Positions 1 to 7,171 of a stretch of DNA of 11,232 nucleotides are shown in pieces. Each line of letters starts with the position of its first letter. The stretch's first letter is position 1. Where the stretch lies: assembly GCA_021736615.1 (NCBI GenBank), contig JAIPFN010000190.1, forward strand, positions 1-11,232, in the 5' to 3' direction. A program made the position numbers and the translations under genes. Source of the stretch: Phycisphaerae bacterium. GTDB taxonomy: Bacteria > Planctomycetota > Phycisphaerae > Sedimentisphaerales > Anaerohalosphaeraceae. The notes beneath the pieces were generated by a model that was given only the letters and a program-made list of their open reading frames with translations, was not told where the DNA came from and did no database searches.

Positions 1-624
1 TATCATACTCTGATTAAAGAAGATAATGATCCTAACACTAAATTACTGAATTGCTTGGTTCGCCATTTTCACATAGATAGCTCTTTTTGTGTTAAAGTTC
101 CACAGCTTTCAGATTATTGGATTAAAGAAGTCTCAGGGCAATACGCAAAAATTTTCGATGACTTACAGAAAAGATATATAGCAATGCAAGGACAAATAGG
201 ACCATCAGAAACTCAAGCAATGATGGATATACCAGCGATTGCATTGGTTGCTAAACATGAAAGTCAAATAAAATTTTCGGATATTGTGGTTGATTCTTAT
301 GCTGACTTGCTTATTAATGAATTCAATGGTATAGACCCTGACCATACTAATGGAATAGAAAGGGCTAATATTTTACTCTTATCATCTTGGCTCAAAAAAA
401 CAGGACGTCTTGAAAAGACAAGAAAGAGACTTGAATCCATACTTAAAAAACATCCGTATTCTAGCCCTAGCGTGCATATGTCTCCTTATTATGCTTCAGG
501 TTACCCGAGATTTGATACTTCGATGTGGTATATTCCATCCTATGACAATACCTTTGAACTTATTCGTGTTGAACTTATGGATGAAGAATTCTTATTGAAT
601 TATGCAAAGCAATTTGTTTCTTAA
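1..624 (+). CDS. Unrecognised protein, 3' part only (start lies left of the window)
   Basis: The frame is open from the first base and ends at TAA 622-624, so this is the C-terminal 207 residues of a longer protein. A TTG at 55 could be read as a start, but coding continues to its left and no ribosome binding site precedes it. The visible part is soluble, with no signal peptide or membrane segment. It has a helical, charged middle (for example TGRLEKTRKRLESILKKHP) and an aromatic, Tyr/Pro-rich stretch near the C-terminus (SPYYASGYPRFDTSMWYIPS). I recognise no family. Base composition is markedly AT-rich compared with the genes from 870 onward, as is the next ORF, which starts 21 bases downstream and probably shares its transcript. 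The AT-richness suggests acquired DNA; that is inference. Confidence 0.6.
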   Translation, partial: YHTLIKEDNDPNTKLLNCLVRHFHIDSSFCVKVPQLSDYWIKEVSGQYAKIFDDLQKRYIAMQGQIGPSETQAMMDIPAIALVAKHESQIKFSDIVVDSYADLLINEFNGIDPDHTNGIERANILLLSSWLKKTGRLEKTRKRLESILKKHPYSSPSVHMSPYYASGYPRFDTSMWYIPSYDNTFELIRVELMDEEFLLNYAKQFVS

Positions 625-645
625 ATAAAATTATTAGGGGAAAAT

Positions 646-1110
646 ATGTCAGACAAAGAAGCGATAAGGCCAATATATTCTGAATTACAAGGTTGCCTTG
701 CTCAAGCACCAAAGGCAGAAGAAAACGCTAGTACAGATGATGAGCAAATCTGGGAACATTATAATTTAACTATTGATGAACTCAATGAACTAACAGGCAA
801 GGACTATAAAAAATACCGTATAGTTCCAACGCAGGGGGCTTATTCATTCTTTTTACGAAAGGTTTTATTTTGGGTATTGAAAAATGTTCTAAGTGCGATA
901 GTTTGCTTGACGGTTCTGCTCAGGCTTTTGTTTTTGGCGGCGAGGTTGTTTGCGGCGCATGCGATCAGATGCTGCGTGATGGTTATAATATTCTTGGGAC
1001 CGATGCCTACGGAGTTGCGGATGATATGCCGGCTGGGGAGACGGACTGGGATGTTGAGGTGGCTAAGAAATGGCGTAAGCTCTATCTGCTGTTCTTTGTG
1101 CTTATGGTGA
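646..1110 (+). pseudogene. Truncated or frame-disrupted ORF; convincing coding only to about 860
   Basis: ATG at 646 follows a good ribosome binding site (AGGGGA, 636-641). The first 70 or so residues look like real protein: an acidic, helical segment beginning MSDKEAIRPIYSELQGCL and including IWEHYNLTIDELNELTGKDY. After about residue 72 (near 860) the frame reads Leu/Cys/Arg-rich nonsense, because it becomes the out-of-frame shadow of the zinc-ribbon gene at 870; the formal stop is at 1108-1110. The believable coding part therefore lacks its C-terminal portion. Either the gene was cut when two DNA segments were joined near 860, or a one-base error or shift hides a fusion with the 870 frame (a -1 move links them). 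It lies 21 bases after the preceding gene and is similarly AT-rich. Function unknown. Confidence 0.5.
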
Positions 1111-1574
1111 TTATGAATCTTATATCGATGAAGGCTGGGCCTGTGATGCTCCTGCTGTATTTTCCGTGTGCGATGGCTTTCCTTTACTATTTCCTTTGCA
1201 CCGCGAAACTTGTTAAAGGGTATTCTGCCGTCAAGACTGCCTTTACATGCATAGCGCTGCTGATCCCGTTGGTTTCGATTATTATCCTGCTTTATGTTGA
1301 CAGTGATGTTTATAAGCGTATTAAGGAACGTGAGAACCCTGAGCTTATACCGGTTGTCGATGAGCGGAGTTTTTGCTGGTGGGGACTCTACTCTTTTATG
1401 CTGATTTTAATACCATTTTTTGGGCTGCCGCTTGGGATTCTTGCATTAGTGAAGATATCAAAGAGTGGGGGGATGCTTTATGGTAAGGTACTGGCGTGGA
1501 TCGCGGTTGTTCTTAATTCGATTATGCTATTTATCTATGGAATTGGGATTGTTGGGAATATTGTGGGGCAATGA
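870..1574 (+). CDS. Zinc-ribbon membrane protein with DUF4190-like C-terminus
   Basis: The 234-residue product starts with a four-cysteine zinc ribbon (C6, C9, C28, C31: CSKC near the start, then CGAC), followed by an acidic linker. Membrane segments lie at about 70-87, 90-112, 121-143, 170-196 and 205-232. The last pair, with GLPLGILALVKISKSGG between and after them, matches the DUF4190 pattern of two helices joined by an Ala/Ile-rich turn and a Lys/Gly loop. Proteins of this build are common in planctomycetes; their job is unknown. The TTG start at 870 is chosen because AAAGG at 858-862 is well spaced and because family members put the first CxxC close to the N-terminus. No ATG lies between the upstream in-frame stop (807-809) and the first CxxC. 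If the true start was lost at the junction near 860, the gene may be altered at its 5' end. Confidence 0.72.
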   Translation: MGIEKCSKCDSLLDGSAQAFVFGGEVVCGACDQMLRDGYNILGTDAYGVADDMPAGETDWDVEVAKKWRKLYLLFFVLMVIMNLISMKAGPVMLLLYFPCAMAFLYYFLCTAKLVKGYSAVKTAFTCIALLIPLVSIIILLYVDSDVYKRIKERENPELIPVVDERSFCWWGLYSFMLILIPFFGLPLGILALVKISKSGGMLYGKVLAWIAVVLNSIMLFIYGIGIVGNIVGQ

Positions 1575-1629
1575 AAAAAGGGGACAGGTACAACCTGCCT
1601 TCGGCAGAACGTAGCCAGTCCCCATTTTT
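1575..1629. terminator. Bidirectional terminator hairpin between convergent genes
   Basis: An A run (1575-1579) precedes GGGGAC (1580-1585), which pairs with GTCCCC (1618-1623) before a T run (1625-1629). A second hairpin sits inside: CTGCC (1595-1599) with GGCAG (1603-1607) around a TTC loop. It begins right after the stop of the 870 gene and ends 20 bases before the stop of the threonine aldolase gene, so it can serve both strands. The enclosed loop is longer than in a textbook terminator. Confidence 0.65.
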
Positions 1630-1648
1630 CTGCTGACGGGTCAGGGGG

Positions 1649-2674
1649 TTAATTGGGGTTTTGGGAAATTTGTTTTATTGCTGCTATTGCGTGCTCTGTC
1701 ATTTCTTCGGTTACCATCAGGTTTGTTACTGCTCTTATTGAGTATTCGCCGAGGGCGAGCATTAGTATTTCTTCCTGGTTCATTTTTTCTATCAGCGTCT
1801 CGGCGGGGGCGGTTGTTTTGAAGAATATTATGTTTGTCTCTACGGTGGTCGGGTCGATCTCTATTCCCTTTAGCCCGGTCAGGCCTTCGGCCAGGAGTTT
1901 TGCGTTTTTGTGGTCCTCTTTTAGCTTCGGGCGGTTGTTTTGTAGTGCGTATAATGCTCCGGCTGCGATGATTCCGGATTGGCGCATGCCGCCTCCGAAC
2001 ATTTTTCGGAACCTGCGGGCGCGTTCGATTGTCTCGGCGGAACCGGCTAGGGCCGAGCCGACGGGGGCGCCGAGGCCCTTGGAGAAGCATACGCTTATTG
2101 TGTCGAAGTATTGGGCGTAATCCTTTACCGGGATGTCTGTCGCGGCGGATGCGTTGAATAGTCTTGCTCCGTCGAGGTGGGTTCGCAGGCCTGCATTGCG
2201 GGCGGTGTTTGTTACGGATTCGAGTTGGTCTATCGGCCAGATTTTGCCGCCGCCTCGGTTGTGGGTGTTTTCCAGTACGAGGAGTCTGGTCGTTGGGAAG
2301 TGTATGTTTGCGGGCCTTAGTGCGGCGGTTAGTTGGTCGGCGGTGAATAAGCCGCGGTCGCCTGCGATTAGTCTGCACATTACGCCGGACAGGGCGGCGG
2401 GGCCTCCGGATTCGTAGTAGTACGTATGCGAGTTTTCTTCCATTACGATCTCGTCGCCGGGTTGCGTGTGCAGGCGGATGGCTACCTGGTTTGTCATTGT
2501 GCCGGAGGGCATGAAGACGGCTGCTTCTTTGCCGAGGATTTCGGCGGTAAATTCCTCGAGCTGTTTGACAGTTGGGTCGGCTCCGAGTACGTCATCGCCG
2601 ACTTTTGCTTCTGCCATGGCCTGGCGCATTTTGTCGCAAGGCTCTGTTACTGTGTCGCTTCTTAGGTCGATCAT
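1649..2674 (-). CDS. ltaE: Low-specificity L-threonine aldolase (PLP enzyme)
   Basis: This 341-residue protein is a fold-type I PLP enzyme that splits L-threonine and L-allo-threonine to glycine and acetaldehyde in the cytoplasm. It opens with the family signature MIDLRSDTVT. His83 (ENSHTYYYE) is the expected ring-stacking residue. LDGARL places the cofactor-binding Asp at about 168, and FSKGLGAPVGS gives the Schiff-base lysine as K199 (K197 in E. coli LtaE, 333 residues). ENTHNRGGG at about 135-143 is also typical. The ATG at 2674 has a good GGGAG ribosome binding site; the 11 bases around it recur before the gene starting at 7152. It follows the MFS gene by 82 bases, a gap holding a hairpin, so it may be the last gene of the minus-strand block or transcribed partly alone. 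The family call is secure; the preferred stereoisomer is not readable. Confidence 0.95.
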   Translation of the reverse strand: MIDLRSDTVTEPCDKMRQAMAEAKVGDDVLGADPTVKQLEEFTAEILGKEAAVFMPSGTMTNQVAIRLHTQPGDEIVMEENSHTYYYESGGPAALSGVMCRLIAGDRGLFTADQLTAALRPANIHFPTTRLLVLENTHNRGGGKIWPIDQLESVTNTARNAGLRTHLDGARLFNASAATDIPVKDYAQYFDTISVCFSKGLGAPVGSALAGSAETIERARRFRKMFGGGMRQSGIIAAGALYALQNNRPKLKEDHKNAKLLAEGLTGLKGIEIDPTTVETNIIFFKTTAPAETLIEKMNQEEILMLALGEYSIRAVTNLMVTEEMTEHAIAAIKQISQNPN

Positions 2675-2712
2675 TGGATTCTCCCAAATGTATAATGATT
2701 ATTGTGTTATTA

Positions 2713-2746
2713 AGGAAACCGGCTTTGCCGGAAGCTATTTTATTGA
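2713..2746 (+). repeat. 34-base hairpin element, copy 1 (terminator-like)
   Basis: CCGGC (2719-2723) pairs with GCCGG (2727-2731) around TTT, followed on the plus strand by an A-interrupted T-rich tail. It matches the terminator at 10200-10233 in 29 of 34 positions. Here it lies in the 82-base gap between the MFS and threonine aldolase genes, oriented so that its T-rich side faces against the direction of those genes. Confidence 0.55.
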
Positions 2747-2756
2747 AAAAGTTACG

Positions 2757-4004
2757 TTATACTTTTGCCAGTTTTTGTTTAGACCCTTTATTACTCGATA
2801 TGAATATCAGCATCTCAATTCCAACAGCTGTTAATATTGTAATAAGGCCGAACCAGTATGGCCAGTATCTTGTTAGATATTCTGCGAGGTAGCCTCCTGC
2901 GATTGCGCCGCTGGCGTATCCTGCGGAGATAAGGAGTTCGTGGATGGCCATGGAACCGGACCTGTTTGGCTTTCCTGAGACGCAATAATATTGGTGCGAG
3001 GCGTAAACGAAGCTTTGGCCGGCACCGATCAGGATAGCGGCTGTTAAGAGCAGAGGCAGGGATTTGCAATAAAGGATGATAAGCAAGCCGGCAGCGGATA
3101 TCATCTGGGCGGAAATAAGGAGGGTAAGTTTATGATGCCATGCCTTGGATTTTCCGGTTAGATAAAAACCAACAAAATTCGCAAAGCAAAACACTGTTGT
3201 CGCGAGTCCGAATTGCGATTTTGAGAAGCCAAGGTTTTCAGTGAAAAGCAGGGCGAACTGCGTTTTGAAAAGAACTATTGCTATACAACCGGTTAATAAT
3301 CCCAGGCGTGACATCGAGCAAAATACCGGGTCCAGGGGGTGTGCGGTTTCAATTGATTCCGGGGCGGGGCGACTATCTTGGATATTGAGTTTTTTTGGCT
3401 CACCAGCGGTTGAGATCGCGATGAAAGCTATTGACAAGGATACCGCAGTTGCAAGGACTGCCAATATTGGGTCGATCTGTATGATGTAGCCGGCGATTAG
3501 AGGGCTGATCACAAGGGCCAGTGACCATGAGAGATTGAACATTCCCAGTCGTTTTGAAAGTGCCGGGCCTTCATGGCCGGTTGATAGCCAGCCCATCATC
3601 GGCGGCCAGAAAAGAGCGAGTGTAAGACCGATGAAAATGTTCAGAATTGTAATGATCAGTATCGGGCTGATCGTTAGTTTGCCGGATGTGAACATCCTGC
3701 AGCTTATGTAGATCGCGGCAACCGATAAGGCGATAAACGCCGAACTGAACTGGAGGGTTCGTTTGGGGCTGAACTTATCGAGGTGCCTTGCTGCGGTAAC
3801 GCATGAAATCATATATGCGACCGTAGCGAGGCCAACGCATAATCCTACATCCTTCTCCGATCCGCCCAAAAGTTTTACCACGAATGGCAAAGCAAGTGCC
3901 AAAATGCCCCCATGGGCCCCGCTGAAAAAGAACGTACCGGTTAAGAGGGGCATTGGGCTTTGCCCGGGGGTTAAAAGTTTTTTGATGTTTGATAAATGCG
4001 ACAT
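2757..4004 (-). CDS. MFS transporter, substrate unknown
   Basis: This 415-residue membrane protein has the layout of the major facilitator superfamily: two bundles of about six helices joined by a polar loop at about 205-235 (roughly GEPKKLNIQDSRPAPESIE to HPLDP). The first helix begins near residue 18 (MPLLTGTFFFSGAHGG), and the loop after helix 2 contains RHLDKFSPKR, a degenerate form of the MFS motif A. The last helices carry AGYASGAIAGGYLAEYL, typical of the second bundle. It starts 27 bases after the stop of the U32 gene, so the two are probably co-transcribed. The ribosome binding site is weak. A Met at residue 18 is a possible alternative start, but this would leave almost nothing before helix 1. 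Substrate and direction of transport cannot be read from the sequence; an amino acid or drug exporter is possible. Confidence 0.85.
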   Translation of the reverse strand: MSHLSNIKKLLTPGQSPMPLLTGTFFFSGAHGGILALALPFVVKLLGGSEKDVGLCVGLATVAYMISCVTAARHLDKFSPKRTLQFSSAFIALSVAAIYISCRMFTSGKLTISPILIITILNIFIGLTLALFWPPMMGWLSTGHEGPALSKRLGMFNLSWSLALVISPLIAGYIIQIDPILAVLATAVSLSIAFIAISTAGEPKKLNIQDSRPAPESIETAHPLDPVFCSMSRLGLLTGCIAIVLFKTQFALLFTENLGFSKSQFGLATTVFCFANFVGFYLTGKSKAWHHKLTLLISAQMISAAGLLIILYCKSLPLLLTAAILIGAGQSFVYASHQYYCVSGKPNRSGSMAIHELLISAGYASGAIAGGYLAEYLTRYWPYWFGLITILTAVGIEMLIFISSNKGSKQKLAKV

Positions 4005-4031
4005 TAGATAAGAGCCTGAGTGTGACGGACT

Positions 4032-5231
4032 CTACAGGATTCTTCTTAGTATTGAGTATTCCGGGAGGTCTTGGTCTATTAGTATGAACCTTGAGTTGTT
4101 TACTTCTTCTTCGAGTTTGCCTCCTATTGTCGGCAGGGGGGTTGGCATTGTTATCTCTGTCAGGGTGCCGTCTGGTTTTAGTACTTCCAGTTTGTCGCCT
4201 GCTTTAATTTTGTTTCTTACTTCTATTTGTGTTTTGCCGTCACGTTTTTCGGCTAGGGCGTTTCCTAGGAACAGGGATTCGGCCTTCGAGAGGCTTTCTC
4301 CGGTTGAGTAGTCATCGTGGGTTATTTTGCCTTTCATGAAGCCGGTTGAGTATCCTCGGTTTGGGATTCTGCCGAGGAGGTCAAGGCCCTCTTGTACGGT
4401 GAACTGTTTGCCGTCGAGGACCTGACGGTAGAAGGCTACTGTCGAGGCGATGTAGTGGATTGCTTTCATTCGGCCCTCGATTTTTATTGAGTTTACGCCG
4501 CAAGCGGCAAGTTGGGGTACGAATGGGAACAGTGCGAGGTCCTTGTTGTTGAAGAAGTAGAGGCCGCGCTGGTCTTCGAATACGGGGTAGGTTTCGCCGG
4601 GGCGTTTTTCTTCGACGAGGGCGTACTGCCAGCGGCATGGGTGTTTGCACTCGCCTCGGTTGGCGCGGAAGCCGGTCATGTAGTCGCTTATTGCGCAGCG
4701 GCCGGAATAGGAAAAGCAGACCGCTCCGTGGATGAAAACTTCTGTTTCGATATGGCCGGTTACATGCTGCTGGATTTGTTTGATCTGGTCTATGGACAGT
4801 TCGCGGGCGAGGTTTACACGTTTTGCGCCGAGTTCCTTGTATGCCATGATGGTCTGGTAGCTGGTGGTGTTTGCCTGGGTGGATATGTGGAGGTCGGCGT
4901 TGAGGTTTAGTTTTTTTAGTTCTGTCAGGACGCCGAGGTCTGCGACTATGAAGGCGTTGGCTCCGAGGTCGTCGAGGGTTTGGGCGGTCCTGGTTAGCTT
5001 GTCGTATTCGTCGGAGAAGGGGTAGATATTCAGTGCGACGTAGCCCTTTTTGTTTCGGGCGTGGAGGTAGCTTAGGCCTTCGGCGGCGTCTTTTAGGCTA
5101 AAGTTTCCGGCGAAGCTTCTTAGCGAACCGAATTCGGATCCGAAGTACACGGCGTCTGCACCGTAGGCAACGGCCCATTTTAGTTTTTCGAGGTTGCCTG
5201 CTGGGGCAAGTAATTCTGGTTTGTTAGTCAT
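4032..5231 (-). CDS. U32 peptidase-family protein, TrhP (YegQ/YrrO)-like tRNA hydroxylation factor
   Basis: The 399-residue protein begins KPELLAPAGNLEKLKWAV, the usual start of the family. It carries the complete U32 signature ExFxxG[SA]xCxxxxGxCxxS as EVFIHGAVCFSYSGRCAIS (about 164-182). C172, C179, C195 and C199 are the four cysteines expected to hold an iron-sulfur cluster in U32 proteins. The C-terminal 70 residues match the small beta domain that ends TrhP-type members. Despite the old peptidase name, characterised members of this size (E. coli YegQ, Bacillus YrrO) are needed for prephenate-dependent 5-hydroxylation of tRNA wobble uridine 34; related U32 proteins act in 23S rRNA (RlhA) and ubiquinone synthesis (UbiU/V). 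It precedes the MFS gene by 27 bases. No clear Shine-Dalgarno sequence is present; a CCGCGGATT repeat ends 18 bases before the ATG. The exact subfamily is inferred. Confidence 0.9.
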   Translation of the reverse strand: MTNKPELLAPAGNLEKLKWAVAYGADAVYFGSEFGSLRSFAGNFSLKDAAEGLSYLHARNKKGYVALNIYPFSDEYDKLTRTAQTLDDLGANAFIVADLGVLTELKKLNLNADLHISTQANTTSYQTIMAYKELGAKRVNLARELSIDQIKQIQQHVTGHIETEVFIHGAVCFSYSGRCAISDYMTGFRANRGECKHPCRWQYALVEEKRPGETYPVFEDQRGLYFFNNKDLALFPFVPQLAACGVNSIKIEGRMKAIHYIASTVAFYRQVLDGKQFTVQEGLDLLGRIPNRGYSTGFMKGKITHDDYSTGESLSKAESLFLGNALAEKRDGKTQIEVRNKIKAGDKLEVLKPDGTLTEITMPTPLPTIGGKLEEEVNNSRFILIDQDLPEYSILRRIL

Positions 5232-5249
5232 GTTTTATCGCTTTTATTT

Positions 5250-5281
5250 ATCCGCGGATTTCACGGATTAACACGGATTAT
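5250..5281. repeat. CCGCGGATT-type dispersed repeat before the U32 gene
   Basis: Three roughly 10-base units (CCGCGGATTT, CACGGATTAA, CACGGATTAT) fill the 64-base gap upstream of the U32 start. Read on the minus strand this is the TCCGTG / TCCGCG repeat often found in planctomycetes and verrucomicrobia. A longer relative lies at 8299-8370. Confidence 0.7.
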
Positions 5282-5295
5282 ATTTAAATTAAAAA

Positions 5296-6036
5296 TCAAA
5301 AACTTCTTTCCCAGTAGATAATGTCATCTCTTCTGTTATCGTTATTTTTCATACCTTTATATCCGCCATCGTCTTTGGCATTAGGGCCTACAGAGTACAG
5401 GACAGCCCTCTTTTCGTCAAGTCGATACAATATATTGCCGTCAGAGCATGGATCCCTGGGCAGTTTCAGCTCAGAAGGCAGATCAGACAATTCAGAAGGA
5501 TAGGTTCCATTTTCCAGCTTGTATTTTTCCAGGTCAATAGCAATATAACCAGCCCAAACGTATGAGTCAGCTCTTTCGGACAATTTATACGATTTGGACA
5601 TAGCAGGTTCCATAATACTGAAAAATAAATTTCTCATGATCGGAAAGCTAAATATTGATGGTTCTTTTTCTTCAGCTATACCTTTTGCAGCCAGGTCTAA
5701 CAAGTTTGCATAATTATCCCTAACATGTTTTTCATATCCTGAGATTGAACCACACATTAAAAACACCTGATTCAACGGGGTTTGGCGTGGAATTGTTTTC
5801 ATGTTTATGAAACTTTCGTACCATGCGCAGTTTCTCAATATTTCGCCTTCAAGGTTTATTGGTCCTATACCTTTTTTGAAGTATTTGTTCAGTAAGTCAC
5901 GAGCATTTTCCAGGTCAGTGTCGTTAATCTCGTTGGATGAAATTTGATTTATTGCAGTTGCCAGGATTCCGTAACCAACAAGCTGGTCAACGATGCTTTT
6001 GCCGTTAGTGAAATGTTTGGCTGATGCTAAGCGCAT
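5296..6036 (-). CDS. Planctomycete-type anchored protein of unknown function; the ATG at 6036 is internal to the real reading frame
   Basis: From the only canonical start (ATG 6036) the product is 246 residues. Motifs include IVDQLVGYGI (about 15-24) and a C-terminal domain at 158-228 with YIAIDLEKYKLENGTYPSEL, LPRDPC and VLYSVGPNAKDDGG. These are hallmarks of a large planctomycete family of membrane-anchored proteins whose C-terminus resembles the globular part of type II secretion pseudopilins. In that family DQLVG lies mid-protein, so this Met is not the natural start. The frame remains open without a stop from 6036 back to 6543, adding up to 169 residues (next entry). The full frame of 415 residues fits the family, but no ATG, GTG or TTG occurs in the extension. 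The protein is probably exported or inner-membrane-anchored. The next gene downstream (U32) follows after a 64-base gap containing a repeat. Function unknown. Confidence 0.75.
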   Translation of the reverse strand: MRLASAKHFTNGKSIVDQLVGYGILATAINQISSNEINDTDLENARDLLNKYFKKGIGPINLEGEILRNCAWYESFINMKTIPRQTPLNQVFLMCGSISGYEKHVRDNYANLLDLAAKGIAEEKEPSIFSFPIMRNLFFSIMEPAMSKSYKLSERADSYVWAGYIAIDLEKYKLENGTYPSELSDLPSELKLPRDPCSDGNILYRLDEKRAVLYSVGPNAKDDGGYKGMKNNDNRRDDIIYWERSF

Positions 6037-6543
6037 TTCAAAAAAATCAGTCCATTTCAGTTCTGCAATTGATAATCTTCTGCAGGTATCTTGATTATAA
6101 TAGAGATGTTTAATTTGGCTGTATCCGCTGTCGGACGGCGAGGAAAAGTCAGATTTATTTGATTCATGATTAAAAGATAATGCAATTTTCTCATAGTATG
6201 CATTACAGTAATCTATTGATGCCGCTTTTTTAAGGTTTGAAATTGCAGGTGCATTGGTTCTGCACCAATCAGTGAGCTTTTGAATCTGTTGCTCATCAAG
6301 GTCCAGATGCTCTTTTCCGATTTGTTCATTTATTATGTTTTGAAGTTCTGTGTCAAGTTCAGAGTACTCTAATGCAGCCTTAACATAATAGTCCCATGCG
6401 TTTTCTTGTTGGTTTTTAGTTGCTCCGAGATTGTTGAACAGTTTTGTATAGTCTTTTTTGAAAAAGTCATAGTCGATGCAGCACCAGGAAGTATAAAATA
6501 GAATCAGAACGATTCCATAACGACAGCAGGGTACATAGATTTT
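6037..6543 (-). other. In-frame N-terminal extension of the 5296 gene, with no canonical start codon
   Basis: Read on the minus strand this stretch is open in the same frame as the 246-residue ORF. It encodes a hydrophobic anchor (RYGIVLILFYTSWCC), then a soluble segment including QQENAWDYYVKAALEY, DEQQIQKLTDWCRTNAPAI and KKAASIDYCNAYYEKIAL. The pattern of an anchor, then NAW-x-YYxxA, then W-x-xNxPA, then a short Tyr-rich helix is the normal N-terminal half of the family. Immediately before it is the TGA (6544-6546) of the preceding gene, in the same frame, preceded by seven T bases. Starts at ATC (6538-6540) or another rare codon, a damaged start, or a sequencing error in the T run are the options. 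I count this as genuine coding sequence with an unresolved start. Confidence 0.7.
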
Positions 6544-7152
6544 TCAAAAAAACATCTCAAATCCCCACGGACTGAATTTGTGGGCAAAGCAATTCTGTCG
6601 GTTATTTGCGATGGCAACATGTTCTCTGAATTGTTTCATTAAAGAAATAATTTCTTTTTGGCAGTTAAAGTTGTTGATGCATAGTTGGATGTCTTTTGTG
6701 TTTTTATCTTTGAAATGAATTCTGAACGTGCCTAATCCCGGATAGCTGATCTTGATGAGATCACAGGCATTAATGCTTAATTGCTTGCGTCTTCTATGGA
6801 ACTTAATCTTTTCATCGCTAATCGAAATAAATCCGCTTTTGTCGGTCAAGGTTAGACATATTGCAAAAGCAAATGCTGCGACTGGTGCTATGCCAAGTAA
6901 TAGGACACCAGCGAATTCTACCGGTTCAAGTCCTTTGATAAAGAAAAACGGCCAATAGCACCCCAGCCATCCGACCAGCAGAATAATTTGGCTGGCTAAG
7001 ATCAGAGGCCTAGCCGATCTACAGGTCTCATAGCGCCGAGGCTCAGGTCCCAGTTTGCCCGTTTTATCTGAACCTCGATTCATTAAATGATCTGAAATAA
7101 TGTTGACCAAAATATAGCTTGTCAGGCATACTATAGTGAAGATTCCTAGCAT
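6544..7152 (-). CDS. Membrane protein with PH-like C-terminal domain, function unknown
   Basis: The 202-residue product has three likely membrane helices (about 4-20, 49-70 and 78-102). A soluble part from about 108 to 176 follows, with alternating short strands (GFISISDEKIKFHRRR, FRIHFKDKNTKDIQLCI) and a final helix (CQKEIISLMKQFREHV). This is the shape of a bacterial PH-like domain, as in many small membrane proteins; the assignment is from pattern only. The ATG at 7152 has a GGGAG ribosome binding site 9 bases upstream and lies 20 bases after the stop of the mannosyltransferase gene, so the two are probably co-transcribed. The gene ends in ATGTTTTTTTGA, and the next coding frame continues directly after that TGA in the same frame, which is unusual. 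A readthrough fusion of the two is possible in principle, but I see nothing that supports it. Confidence 0.75.
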   Translation of the reverse strand: MLGIFTIVCLTSYILVNIISDHLMNRGSDKTGKLGPEPRRYETCRSARPLILASQIILLVGWLGCYWPFFFIKGLEPVEFAGVLLLGIAPVAAFAFAICLTLTDKSGFISISDEKIKFHRRRKQLSINACDLIKISYPGLGTFRIHFKDKNTKDIQLCINNFNCQKEIISLMKQFREHVAIANNRQNCFAHKFSPWGFEMFF

Positions 7153-7171
7153 GTTTTGCTTCTCCCAAATA

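Noticed and set aside
1641..2378. 245-residue Arg/Pro-rich minus-strand ORF inside the threonine aldolase gene
   Set aside because: Out-of-frame shadow; composition dominated by Arg, Pro and Asn.
6544..6546. TGA as a selenocysteine codon joining two genes
   Set aside because: No selenocysteine insertion hairpin is evident downstream, and the upstream protein has no redox-protein features at that point.
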